From assembly GCA_022783865.1 (NCBI GenBank), contig JALFYY010000019.1, forward strand, positions 1-64,000: a stretch of DNA of 64,000 nucleotides, read 5' to 3'. The notes beneath the pieces are model-generated. The model saw nothing but the letters and a program-made list of their open reading frames with translations. It searched no databases and was not told the DNA's origin. Made by a program: the position numbers and the translations under genes. The stretch is from Bacteroidales bacterium. GTDB lineage: Bacteria; Bacteroidota; Bacteroidia; Bacteroidales; Paludibacteraceae. Of the stretch, positions 1 to 8,127 are shown in pieces; the first letter of the stretch is position 1; each line of letters begins with the position of its first letter.

Positions 1-55
1 GCTCTGCGACAGTCAACTTACCGATAATATCTAATGCGTCTTTGATAGTAGGCAT
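1..55 (-). CDS. N-terminus of unidentified protein, cut by window edge
   Basis: Only the first 18 codons are present (MPTIKDALDIIGKLTVAE), reading off the left edge. The start is supported by a strong Shine-Dalgarno sequence, AGGAGGT, at 64-70 with 8 bases to the ATG, and by a consensus promoter at 178-208 that gives a leader of roughly 116 nt. The residues are too few to assign a family. A strong SD is unusual in Bacteroidota, so expression may be controlled at translation. Confidence 0.6.
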   Translation of the reverse strand, partial: MPTIKDALDIIGKLTVAE

Positions 56-177
56 ATCCAATTACCTCCTTCGGTGGTACTGTTTCTTACTATTATTATA
101 CGCTATTTCTCGTCAAAAATCAACCATTTGTTGTGACATAGCCATATATTTTCTGCCAATTATTACTAATTGCGTTG

Positions 178-208
178 CAAAGATAGTATTTATTTGGAGA
201 TTACACAA
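178..208 (-). promoter_or_regulatory. Promoter for left-edge gene
   Basis: On the minus strand, TTG (206-208) is followed after exactly 20 bases by TATCTTTG (178-185), the Bacteroidota housekeeping -33/-7 pattern. Expected transcription start is near 171. Confidence 0.75.
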
Positions 209-298
209 ATATTCTCAAACAGACAACAGGAAACTTATGACCAATATACTTGTGCTATTAATGGTCAATTAATAGCAATTAACGGAGAATAAATCTAT

Positions 299-2596
299 TT
301 ACTTGCTGACCAAGTCCAATTTGGCAAATTTCAACATCAGTGTGCGTTTGCCCGATTTGTCGAAATTTACTTCCAGCTTGTCGTTCCCGTTTTCACTATA
401 AGCGTCTGTCACTGTTCCTTCGCCAAAAACAGCGTGACGCACCCGGGCACCCACAGGATAAGGACAATCAATCCCGAGCCTGTCGCCCTTTGGCTGCATG
501 CCGGTTGTCTTCCTTAGGTTCTGCGTTTTCGGTTGCGTAAAAGGCATTGCAGGGCGTTCTGCCGGTCTGGGAAAAGAGTTATCGTACTCATTATCACTGC
601 TGTACCAACGATGCGGAGCCGAAGAAATCTCGTCCGTGCGCATGATATAACGGGTATCCAGGTCTTTCAGAAAACGGCTTGCAGGCGAGAAATTTACCTG
701 TCCGTTGCGGAAACGCGACCGTGCGTAAGTGATATAGCATTTTTCCTCCGCACGCGTGATAGCCACATACAGCAAACGGCGTTCTTCTTCCATTTCCTGA
801 TTGGTCATCGCAAAGGGCGACGGAAACAGATGCTCTTCCAATCCGGCAATGAATACCACATTGAATTCCAATCCTTTGGCAGCATGTACCGTCATCAATG
901 TCACATGTGGCTGGTCGTCGTTCAGTCGCTCGTCTTGGTCTGTGAGCAACGATACTTCCGCCAAGAAATCGTTGATAGGTACCCACGTGTTGCCATTGCG
1001 CATTTGTTCCTCAACAAATTCGTTGATACCCGACAGCAATTCTTCCAAATTCTCTTTCCGCTCAATACCTTCATTGGTTTTATCTGCCATTGCCGCCTGC
1101 ATAACCGACGAACTGTTAAGGATATATCTTGCCAACTCGTAGGCATTCATCTTTTCAGCCTGTTGACGGAAATCGGTTATCATGCCGGCAAAGCGGAGTA
1201 ACTTGTTTTGAGTAGCAGAAGAGAGCGCAACCGGATGTTGGTCAATCGATTTCACAATCTCGAACAAAGGTATATTCTGCTCGTGAGCATACTCTTGCAA
1301 CTTGCCCAAAGTGGTGGCGCCAATGCCCCTTGCCGGAAAATTGATAACACGTTTGAACGCCTCATCGTCTGACGGATTCACCACCAAACGGAAATACGAA
1401 ATGGCGTCTTTCACCTCTTTGCGCTGATAGAACGACACACTGCCGTATATGCGATATGGTATCGACAATTTGCGCAACTCGTCCTCCAACGAACGCGATT
1501 GGGCATTGGTACGATACAGAATGGCAAAATTGTTATACGGTATCTGCTCTAATCTGTGTTGCAGAGATATTTGTCCGGAAATAAACTGCGCTTCAGCCTT
1601 GTCAGTGTCATGCGCCGATATCTGTATGCGCTCTCCCGTCTCTTTTTCGGAATACACTTCTTTCGGAATCTGCTCCGTATTCTTCCGTATCAGACTGTTT
1701 GCCGCATTCACAATATTCTGCGTACTGCGGTAATTGCGCTCCAATTTGAACAAGCGGGAAGACGCATATTGCTCCTGAAAATGCAGGATATTGCCGATGG
1801 TCGCCCCACGGAACGAATAGATACTTTGTGCATCATCGCCCACCACACAAACCCGGTTATCCGGTGCAGCCAACATACTGACTATCTTATATTGCACGTA
1901 GTTGGTGTCTTGATACTCATCTACCAATACGTGTCGGAAAATCTGTTGATACTTCTGTCTGACTTGTTCGTTCTGTTGCAGCAAGGTGTGCATATTGAAC
2001 AGCAAATCATCGAAATCCATAGCATTGGCACTGCGCAAACGGTTGTTGTAGGAATAGAAAATATCCACCATTCTATACAAGCGGTTCACTCTGTCTTCCG
2101 CTTGCCAATCGGCATTGTGCGCATAGTCGTAAGGTGTCATCAGGTAGTTCTTTGCCATTGAGATACGCGACATCACAACGCCCGGTTTATAAACCTTTTC
2201 GTCCAATCCCATTTCCTTCAGGATACTCTTTATCAGACTCTTGGTATCCGCCGTATCGTAAATGGAATAGTCCGTGGTAAACCCTTGTCCCAATGCCTGT
2301 ATTTCTTGCCGCAGAATGCGCGAAAAGATAGAATGGAAAGTGCCCATCCACAGATAGCGTGCTGTTTGTTCGCCCACTAACTTGTTGATACGCTCCTTCA
2401 TTTCACGTGCCGCCTTGTTCGTAAACGTAAGCGCAAGAATATTGTACGCTGGAACGTCTTGCTGCAAAAGATAGGCAATCTTATAGGTAAGCACACGCGT
2501 TTTGCCCGACCCCGCACCAGCAATCACAAGTTGGGGTCCTTCGTTATAGGCGACGGCAGCACGCTGACTGTCATTGAGTTCTGCTAATAAATCCAT
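299..2596 (-). CDS. UvrD/PcrA-type superfamily 1 DNA helicase
   Basis: ATP-dependent 3'-5' DNA helicase of the UvrD/PcrA/Rep group, 765 aa, acting in nucleotide excision and mismatch repair and in removing proteins from DNA. The Q motif (LNDSQRAAV) and Walker A (AGAGSGKT, about residues 26-33) sit at the N-terminus. The DEYQDT Walker B, the QSIYSFRGA motif, the VHAAKGLEF motif and the LLYVAITRAEE motif VI follow in order. The C-terminus (about the last 60 aa, containing GARVRHAVFGEGTV) is the Tudor-like tail of PcrA/UvrD that contacts RNA polymerase. The start at 2596 (MDLLAELND) is chosen because it matches the family; an in-frame ATG 69 bases upstream lies inside the preceding gene. It is 58 bases downstream of the DUF6242 gene and probably cotranscribed with it. 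Confidence 0.95.
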   Translation of the reverse strand: MDLLAELNDSQRAAVAYNEGPQLVIAGAGSGKTRVLTYKIAYLLQQDVPAYNILALTFTNKAAREMKERINKLVGEQTARYLWMGTFHSIFSRILRQEIQALGQGFTTDYSIYDTADTKSLIKSILKEMGLDEKVYKPGVVMSRISMAKNYLMTPYDYAHNADWQAEDRVNRLYRMVDIFYSYNNRLRSANAMDFDDLLFNMHTLLQQNEQVRQKYQQIFRHVLVDEYQDTNYVQYKIVSMLAAPDNRVCVVGDDAQSIYSFRGATIGNILHFQEQYASSRLFKLERNYRSTQNIVNAANSLIRKNTEQIPKEVYSEKETGERIQISAHDTDKAEAQFISGQISLQHRLEQIPYNNFAILYRTNAQSRSLEDELRKLSIPYRIYGSVSFYQRKEVKDAISYFRLVVNPSDDEAFKRVINFPARGIGATTLGKLQEYAHEQNIPLFEIVKSIDQHPVALSSATQNKLLRFAGMITDFRQQAEKMNAYELARYILNSSSVMQAAMADKTNEGIERKENLEELLSGINEFVEEQMRNGNTWVPINDFLAEVSLLTDQDERLNDDQPHVTLMTVHAAKGLEFNVVFIAGLEEHLFPSPFAMTNQEMEEERRLLYVAITRAEEKCYITYARSRFRNGQVNFSPASRFLKDLDTRYIMRTDEISSAPHRWYSSDNEYDNSFPRPAERPAMPFTQPKTQNLRKTTGMQPKGDRLGIDCPYPVGARVRHAVFGEGTVTDAYSENGNDKLEVNFDKSGKRTLMLKFAKLDLVSK

Positions 2597-2654
2597 ACCA
2601 CAAACATTTGTCCCTCTCTCAGAGAAGGCGAAAGAAATACCGGCATTGGGCCGT

Positions 2655-3992
2655 TTACCAATCAATACTATTGAGTTTTCCCCGGAAAGCGTCCGAATAG
2701 ATTTCCGTGCGCGACTGACCGCCTACAATGTAAATGGCATTGTCAGCTCCAATCACTACAGAAGTTTTGCTGCGTGGTGTATATGTCTCTGGCAGCAAGT
2801 TGCTTGCAGAATCGGGTACTTGCCAGTTCAAGCCTTCGTCCAACGACTCCAACATGGCGTATTCGCCAATCTGGTTATCGGCATCCACACCGCCGAACAT
2901 ATAGAAACGGTCGTTATACCACACCACCGATACACCTGTAAGTGAACGGAAATCAGGCTGTTCGATAGAGAAATTTTTCCAGCGGTATCCTTTGTCGGGT
3001 GAGTATTCTACGTTCCAGCGCGTATTGAGCGAAGTGCCGTCTTGCGCAAAACCGCCCACTATCATCGCACGCCGACGGTTCGTGACAGAACTGAAACTCA
3101 ATGCTGCATAGTCAGCCACAGGGAAATCTTTCGGGAGTTCTTGCAGAATATTCCATTCCCTGCCGTCTTTGCTGTTTGCCAAACGGATGGCACCCTCTGC
3201 GTTTTCCACTATTGCCCATACCGAATCGTTGAAATCGAAAAGGAAATTGCGGAACGTATTGTCGCTCAAATCACACGTTGCTGATGTCCAATCCTGACCA
3301 TTCTGAGAGGTGTATAGTGTCGTTTCTTCTCCGTAATACAACCTTTCACCTGCTTGCAAGATATTGCGTACTTGGCAGTTCTGTGGCAGTCCCGTAACTG
3401 TTTGCTGTGTCCAACTTTTGGCATTCCGGGAAGTATAAAGTGTGTTGGCAAAACCGTTGTTTACAAACAAACACAACGTGCCGTTCAGGTTCACCGCTTT
3501 CTGTTCTGCACCTTCGGCATTGTAGATATGATTTGCCGTCTGTTCCCAAACAAACAGATAGGGGTCCACTTGATGCACATTCACATAGATGTTATACCAC
3601 TTCTCCGTCTTCTGGTCTGAAGCAATCACCTGCAAACGGGTCGGATTTTTTGTGAAGTTGATAGTATCCGTTCCCGACAATATGGTGGTGTCAAAAGGTG
3701 TATAAACCACTGCCAAAGCAGGGGTGTGATGAAACCTGAAATTAGGAATTACGCTATCTACCCGCGTACCGAACAGCAACGAGTCTATGTTCTGTATCAC
3801 ACCTGTATCAATGCGGTCTTCTATCGTAAATACGGCTTTCGACAAACCCGGAAAACTGTCATTTGCCATAAATGTAAGCGACGAAACGGTTGCATCGCTT
3901 GATATTTCCCTTGTCGTTTCCGTATTCGAATCGCATGCAACAAACAAGGCGGTTGCAAACAAAAAGAGGTATATTGATTTCTTCTTCATCAT
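2655..3992 (-). CDS. DUF6242-type secreted lipoprotein with kelch-like repeats
   Basis: A 445-aa predicted lipoprotein: a lysine-rich N-terminus and hydrophobic segment end in a lipobox-like LFVAC with Cys near residue 20. The body has repeated blade-like segments (for example GGFAQDGTSLN, MFGGVDADNQIGEY, IYIVGGQSR), suggesting a beta-propeller, as in the Bacteroidales DUF6242 family. No catalytic function is known. A promoter at 4007-4037 puts transcription start around 4000, leaving a leader of only about 8 nt before ATGATG (3992 or 3989). It appears to lead an operon with the UvrD helicase. The family name is from memory and moderately certain. Confidence 0.8.
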   Translation of the reverse strand: MMKKKSIYLFLFATALFVACDSNTETTREISSDATVSSLTFMANDSFPGLSKAVFTIEDRIDTGVIQNIDSLLFGTRVDSVIPNFRFHHTPALAVVYTPFDTTILSGTDTINFTKNPTRLQVIASDQKTEKWYNIYVNVHQVDPYLFVWEQTANHIYNAEGAEQKAVNLNGTLCLFVNNGFANTLYTSRNAKSWTQQTVTGLPQNCQVRNILQAGERLYYGEETTLYTSQNGQDWTSATCDLSDNTFRNFLFDFNDSVWAIVENAEGAIRLANSKDGREWNILQELPKDFPVADYAALSFSSVTNRRRAMIVGGFAQDGTSLNTRWNVEYSPDKGYRWKNFSIEQPDFRSLTGVSVVWYNDRFYMFGGVDADNQIGEYAMLESLDEGLNWQVPDSASNLLPETYTPRSKTSVVIGADNAIYIVGGQSRTEIYSDAFRGKLNSIDW

Positions 3993-4006
3993 ATCGAATT
4001 ATGATA

Positions 4007-4037
4007 CAAAAGTAGTACCAATTTTGCATATATGCAA
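4007..4037 (-). promoter_or_regulatory. Promoter of DUF6242-uvrD operon
   Basis: Minus strand TTG (4035-4037), 20-base spacer, TACTTTTG (4007-4014). It overlaps the divergent promoter at 4024-4054. Confidence 0.7.
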
Positions 4038-4054
4038 ATAATAATGTACTTTCG
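4024..4054 (+). promoter_or_regulatory. Promoter of formyl-THF cyclo-ligase gene
   Basis: TTG (4024-4026), 20-base spacer, TACTTTCG (4047-4054, one mismatch from TAnnTTTG). The two divergent promoters share bases 4024-4037, so polymerase binding should be mutually exclusive. Confidence 0.55.
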
Positions 4055-4080
4055 CAGAAAATTTCAACCGAAAGACTAAT

Positions 4081-4668
4081 ATGAACCTGCTTCAATTATT
4101 GCTAGACCGGTGGTTCAGTCGCAATCATCGCCCGAAGAAAATATTCAAAGAAGAGTTGCGTGCCATTCTCGGACAAAAGCGCAAGATGTTGCCAAAAGAC
4201 GTGGTCGCTCAATGTTCCGCTGAGGTGGTGGATAAACTGCTTGCTGTCAAAGAGTTCCAGACCGCAGAGCGTATTATGATCTACTATCCTGTTCACAACG
4301 AAATCGATCTCCGTGACTTAAAACAGCAATCTTCTGGCAAGCATTTCTATATGCCCGTCATTCATCGCAATCGGATTGAAGTCCGTGAATATACCGGTGA
4401 CGACAATCTTCAAAAAGGCAAATTCGGTATTCCCGAACCTCAGACTCCGCCTTTTGACGGCAAACTCGATTTGATTCTTGTCCCGGGTGTGGCTTTTAGT
4501 CTCCAAGGTGAGCGTTTAGGTCGGGGTGGCGGCTACTACGACCGTTTCCTCTCTCATCGCCGTTGCTGCAAAATCGGAGTCTCCTATCAGTTCCAACTCC
4601 TTGATAAACTGCCCGTACGTTGGCACGATGTCCGTATGGACAAAGTCATTGTTTCCTCCTCAAAATAG
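4081..4668 (+). CDS. 5-formyltetrahydrofolate cyclo-ligase
   Basis: ATP-dependent conversion of 5-formyl-THF to 5,10-methenyl-THF, a cytoplasmic folate-salvage step. The 195-aa length fits the family. The signature LGRGGGYYDRF lies at residues 146-156, preceded by the DLILVPGVAF strand; the N-terminal KxxLR-like region (KEELRAILGQKR) matches the ATP-binding segment. The first 20 residues are a little longer than in many homologues, but the start fits the promoter, with a leader of about 20 nt. Its stop lies two bases from the stop of the convergent gene at 4671. Confidence 0.93.
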   Translation: MNLLQLLLDRWFSRNHRPKKIFKEELRAILGQKRKMLPKDVVAQCSAEVVDKLLAVKEFQTAERIMIYYPVHNEIDLRDLKQQSSGKHFYMPVIHRNRIEVREYTGDDNLQKGKFGIPEPQTPPFDGKLDLILVPGVAFSLQGERLGRGGGYYDRFLSHRRCCKIGVSYQFQLLDKLPVRWHDVRMDKVIVSSSK

Positions 4669-4670
4669 CT

Positions 4671-5426
4671 TTAGAGGTCCAAGGTCAAAGGCTGTTGCCT
4701 GTTGTACTCCCACTGTTTGTCTGTCTCGGGGGTCAACTGCTTTTCGCCTGTACGGTAATAGTAAATCAGTCCGTATTTCTGGCAGGCACACAATCTTTTG
4801 TATGGAGGCAAGTCTTTATAATGCTTTTCCACCGTATCCCAAATCTCCAATATCAGCTTGTCCGCATCCACACGGAGCGATTCCATCCCCTTGAAAGTCC
4901 GTTGCGTATTGCTCTTGTGCTGCTGTTGCGTAACTTGTTTCTCCTTGAAAATATCGTAGTGCACTTTCACCTTCGAGATAGTTGGATTATAGATTGGAAA
5001 TCCGCCTTGTTTCACGCGTTCCGTCTCGCCGTCAATGATGCGTTGTCCCCAAAGCAAAAGGTCTTCTTCCGTTGTCAGATCGGGTAGCACATGTTCATGG
5101 ATATCCAATTGATACAGTGCCTTTTGCTCCTTTCTGATATCGCCTCTTATTACGGCAAGATTCAACACTTGGATAAAGTGACTGATATACATCCGCGCAT
5201 TCCCGACAATATGCTTGTATTGCTTGTTGGCACTCACTTTCGTTTGGCAATTTTGCCGGTATTGCGAGAGTTGAGTCTCAAAAACGGGCAGGAAACGCTG
5301 CGCTTCGTTAATCAGTTTGAAGGACATTACTTGGTCCATAAAGTCGGCTTCTCCTGCTTGTTTTACGGCTTGGCGAAGTGTCTGTAACCGGGCTTGGTCG
5401 GTCTTGGGTAAACGGCGGTAAGGCAT
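4671..5426 (-). CDS. Conserved Bacteroidales protein of unknown function, all-helical
   Basis: A 251-aa cytoplasmic protein without signal peptide or membrane segment, beginning MPYRRLPKTDQARL. It is rich in Lys, Gln and Glu and looks almost entirely alpha-helical (for example residues 10-60 and 70-120), with a central DLTTEEDLLLWGQRIIDGE segment. I recognise it as a family recurrent in Bacteroidales but know no function. It has its own promoter at 5481-5511, inside the 3' end of the polyprenyl synthase gene, and is convergent with the cyclo-ligase gene with only two bases between stops and no visible terminator. Confidence 0.8.
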   Translation of the reverse strand: MPYRRLPKTDQARLQTLRQAVKQAGEADFMDQVMSFKLINEAQRFLPVFETQLSQYRQNCQTKVSANKQYKHIVGNARMYISHFIQVLNLAVIRGDIRKEQKALYQLDIHEHVLPDLTTEEDLLLWGQRIIDGETERVKQGGFPIYNPTISKVKVHYDIFKEKQVTQQQHKSNTQRTFKGMESLRVDADKLILEIWDTVEKHYKDLPPYKRLCACQKYGLIYYYRTGEKQLTPETDKQWEYNRQQPLTLDL

Positions 5427-5480
5427 AACTGTCAGATATTAGAATGGGGTCAATAATATGGCTATCTTCATAACCGCTTG

Positions 5481-5511
5481 CAAAGATAACACATTTATTC
5501 TTTCCGTGCAA
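5481..5511 (-). promoter_or_regulatory. Promoter of unknown helical protein gene
   Basis: Minus strand TTG (5509-5511), 20-base spacer, TATCTTTG (5481-5488). The -33 element overlaps the last codons of the upstream polyprenyl synthase gene. Confidence 0.75.
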
Positions 5512-6460
5512 GTAAATGCTCTCCTAATTCTCTTAATATCAGTTTCTTTTCTGCAGGAAGCTTGATTTTGTCCAATATTGCGAAAGCTTGTTCTGTATAT
5601 TTCCGCATTACTTCTTCGCATATTCCCTTTATTCCCAATTGCGTATAGATGGCTCTGACAGCCTCTATTTTTTCCTGTGGCTGATATTCTTCCTTGGTGT
5701 CAAACCACCGTTGCAATTCCTGCAAAGTGGCATCATCAGCCTGCTGCAGGGCGGTGAGATACATATATGTTTTCTTGTTCTCTATAATGTCGCCTCCTAC
5801 GGCTTTGCCGAACGTTGCAGGATTGCCGTACACGTCCAGTATGTCGTCTTGCAGCTGAAAAGCCAGACCGATATTGATGCCGTAATCATACAGCAATTCC
5901 TGTTCCTCCTCGGGCGCATCAGCCATATACGCACCTGTCTTCAATGCCGTAGCCAGCAGTACCGATGTTTTCAGGCGTATCATATGGATATAATCGTCAA
6001 TCGTCACCTTCGTGGCGGTCTCGAAATCCACATCATACTGTTGCCCTTCGCAAATGCCGGTCGCCATTTCGTTGAACATCTGTAGTACTCGTGGCAACTT
6101 GTCTGCGGGCAATTGGGCGAGTTGTTTGTAAGCCTCTATGAGCATTTGGTCGCCCGACAAAATAGCCGTATTGGTGTTCCAGCGCACATGCACCGTAGGT
6201 TTGCCCCGTCGGATAGGTGCTTTGTCCATTACGTCGTCGTGCATAAGGGTGAAATTATGGAACACTTCGATAGCCAATGCGGCAGGCAATACCTTTTGCC
6301 ATTCCGTGCCGTACATTTCGGCGGCAATCAGTGTCAGCAAGGGGCGCAAACGCTTTCCTCCGGCTTCTAAAACGTAGGTTATCGGCTCATACAATCCGGC
6401 AGGTTGCTTGTCGCGGCAAATCGCCCTAATGGCGTCGCAAATAAGTTGGTCGGGTGTCAT
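5495..6460 (-). CDS. Polyprenyl diphosphate synthase (FPP/GGPP-type)
   Basis: Trans-isoprenyl diphosphate synthase, 321 aa, condensing isopentenyl diphosphate onto allylic primers. The first aspartate-rich motif is DDVMD (75-79) and the second DDILD (205-209); GGKRLRP (34-40) binds the pyrophosphate. Phe70, five residues before the first Asp, is a bulky residue of the kind that limits chain length, so a C15-C20 product is more likely than a long quinone tail; this is inference. The start codon overlaps the stop of ddl (ATGA), so the two are translationally coupled. IspG (39-40 kb) and a UbiA-type gene (63.9 kb) act in the same pathway. Confidence 0.92.
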   Translation of the reverse strand: MTPDQLICDAIRAICRDKQPAGLYEPITYVLEAGGKRLRPLLTLIAAEMYGTEWQKVLPAALAIEVFHNFTLMHDDVMDKAPIRRGKPTVHVRWNTNTAILSGDQMLIEAYKQLAQLPADKLPRVLQMFNEMATGICEGQQYDVDFETATKVTIDDYIHMIRLKTSVLLATALKTGAYMADAPEEEQELLYDYGINIGLAFQLQDDILDVYGNPATFGKAVGGDIIENKKTYMYLTALQQADDATLQELQRWFDTKEEYQPQEKIEAVRAIYTQLGIKGICEEVMRKYTEQAFAILDKIKLPAEKKLILRELGEHLLARKE

Positions 6461-7437
6461 TTGAATTTGTTTTCTATGATGTCGGTTAATACTTCCCGTA
6501 TCTCCAATCCGGCGGCGCGCACTTGTTGCGGAATGAAACTTGTAGCGGTCATACCGGGCGTTGTATTCACTTCTAACAAGTTGATTTTCGTATTGTTGTC
6601 TGTCAGTATGTAGTCCACACGAATAATGCCGTTGCAGCCGATTAATTCATATATTCGCAGCGTTGTTTCCTGCACTTTGTCGCGTATTTCATCGGGGATG
6701 CGAGCCGGCGTAATCTCTTGCACTTCGCCTTTGTATTTGGCGTTGTAGTCGAAAAATTCGTTGCTCGTTACCACCTCTGTAATAGGGAATGCCACCGCTT
6801 TCTCTTTCGTCTTGTAAACGCCGCAAGTAATCTCAGTGCCCTTCATAAAGGCTTCTATGATCACCTCGTTACCTTCCTTGAAAGCTTTTTCGATAGCCGG
6901 TTGGATGTCCGCCTCGGTCTTTACTTTGGTGCAACCGAAACTGCTGCCGCCTACGTTCGATTTGATAAAGCACGGCAAGCCGATTTGTTCCCGCACTTCG
7001 GCATTTGTAATGCTGTCGCCTTTTCTGAGCAATAGCGACGGCGAGATATTGATGCCGAAACTCCTCAGATAGTGGTTGCAAGTAAACTTGTTGAATGTCA
7101 ATGCCGCTGCCAATACACCGCAACACGAATAAGGAATCTTCAGCATATCGAAATACCCTTGCAGCAATCCGTTCTCGCCGGGTGTTCCGTGAATGGTGAT
7201 ATAGGCGAAGTCGAAGCGGTGCTTTTGTCCCTGATAGGTGTACGAGAAATCGTTCTTGTCAATGGCAACCCGTTCTGTCTCTGACACTTGAGCCACCCAT
7301 TCCAACCCGTGAATGGTCACGATAGTCACATCATAGCGTTCCTTGTCCAAAAACGATTGGATACCGGCGGCGCTGCGTAAAGATACTTCAAATTCCGAGG
7401 AGTCCCCTCCTGCTACAAGAGCAATATTACGTTTCAT
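6457..7437 (-). CDS. ddl: D-alanine--D-alanine ligase
   Basis: ATP-grasp ligase making D-Ala-D-Ala for peptidoglycan precursors, 326 aa. Visible are MKRNIALVAGGDSSE at the N-terminus, the HGTPGENG motif, the ATP-binding LPCFIKSNVGGSSFG region, GTEITCGVY, and the C-terminal metal-binding LLEVNTTPGMT segment. The start at 7437 is chosen because homologues begin at this residue; the 20 codons upstream have no family similarity. It is followed by the polyprenyl synthase gene with a 4-base overlap. A weak promoter (TAACTTTG on the minus strand, 7495-7502) lies upstream but lacks a clear TTG at -33. Confidence 0.95.
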   Translation of the reverse strand: MKRNIALVAGGDSSEFEVSLRSAAGIQSFLDKERYDVTIVTIHGLEWVAQVSETERVAIDKNDFSYTYQGQKHRFDFAYITIHGTPGENGLLQGYFDMLKIPYSCCGVLAAALTFNKFTCNHYLRSFGINISPSLLLRKGDSITNAEVREQIGLPCFIKSNVGGSSFGCTKVKTEADIQPAIEKAFKEGNEVIIEAFMKGTEITCGVYKTKEKAVAFPITEVVTSNEFFDYNAKYKGEVQEITPARIPDEIRDKVQETTLRIYELIGCNGIIRVDYILTDNNTKINLLEVNTTPGMTATSFIPQQVRAAGLEIREVLTDIIENKFK

Positions 7438-7565
7438 AATCAATAGTTTTTCTAAACATCTCCGAGGCTTTGAGCCAACCTCTCTATGACTCTGCAAAGT
7501 TAGTATTTATTCTCGTCCTACGAAAGTATTTCACTTATTTTATTCAAAGAGTATAAATACGGTCT

Positions 7566-7826
7566 TGTAGAAACGGGGCGTACCCCCTCTAAAATATTCG
7601 ATAATACTGTCAGTGCGCCCTCGTCTCGCCCGCCCCTTGCTTTCTTGTTGCTGTCATCTTCTTTTTATTCCTTTAGGGATACTTTAGGGATAGCAGAACC
7701 ATAAATGTTATCTACCTATCATCTACGTAACATATACGTAGGATATACGTAACATATACGTAATATATACATAGGATAAACGTAAGATTCATATGACCAG
7801 ATCGAGACCTCGTGCTGACATCATCG
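7566..7826 (-). repeat. Composite intergenic repeat, copy 1
   Basis: Read on the minus strand this has the same order of parts as 50783-51075 on the plus strand: a GATGATGTCAGCA-like start, TACGTA 11-mers, GGTAGATAACATTTATGG, CTATCCCTAAA 11-mers, an AGAAGATGACAGCAAC segment, then GAATATTTTAGAGGGGGT and a GTAG-headed palindrome. Shared blocks are near identical while the tandem arrays differ in unit number. Confidence 0.8.
7709..7785. repeat. Tandem array, seven 11-bp TACGTA-type units
   Basis: Seven consecutive 11-bp units, each ending just after a CTA/TAC-GTA-like core (for example CATATACGTAG, GATATACGTAA, CATATACGTAA). Units differ by one to three bases but the 11-bp phase is kept throughout. 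Confidence 0.85.
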
Positions 7827-7954
7827 GGACTTTGTCGTGCCATCATGCTGTCAAAATGCCGGCTTCTCGCTCCTATAATAATCAGAATGCTCTTCGTAGC
7901 GTAGGGGCATTGGTAGTCTTTCGCATGTGTACACCGTCAGATGTGTCTTTAATT

Positions 7955-8001
7955 CGATAATGCAATATTAATTGTTAACTATTAAATATTAACTGTTAAT
8001 T
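7955..8001. repeat. AT-rich TTAACTATTAA dyad
   Basis: One of seven AT-rich inverted-repeat tracts in the window built from TTAACT/AGTTAA and ATTAAT words. Others are at 21824, 28031, 28254, 43187, 44053 and 50626. Confidence 0.6.
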
Positions 8002-8011
8002 GCTCTTTCTC

Positions 8012-8042
8012 TTGCCTATTTCCGAAATTATTCGTAACTTTG
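8012..8042 (+). promoter_or_regulatory. Promoter of starch synthase-DUF4270 operon
   Basis: TTG (8012-8014), 20-base spacer, TAACTTTG (8035-8042); leader of about 79 nt. Confidence 0.75.
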
Positions 8043-8127
8043 CAAATGCAAATTATATGCTTGTAGCAACCATAGTATGTTTCCCGAACGAAACTACTAC
8101 TTAACTAAACTAAAAAACTGAACGTCT

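Larger units (their letters stand above)
7438..8127. other. 690-bp intergenic region dominated by repeats
   Basis: Between divergent ddl and the starch synthase gene. From left to right it holds a weak ddl promoter, a degenerate REP-like palindrome (7566-7594), two 11-bp GTATCCCTAAA-type units (7668-7694), seven 11-bp TACGTA-type units (7709-7785), an AT-rich dyad (7955-8001) and the starch synthase promoter (8012-8042). No plausible coding sequence is visible. Confidence 0.8.

Noticed and set aside
42..272. 76-aa plus-strand open frame
   Set aside because: Overlaps the leader and promoter of the minus-strand left-edge gene; no family features.
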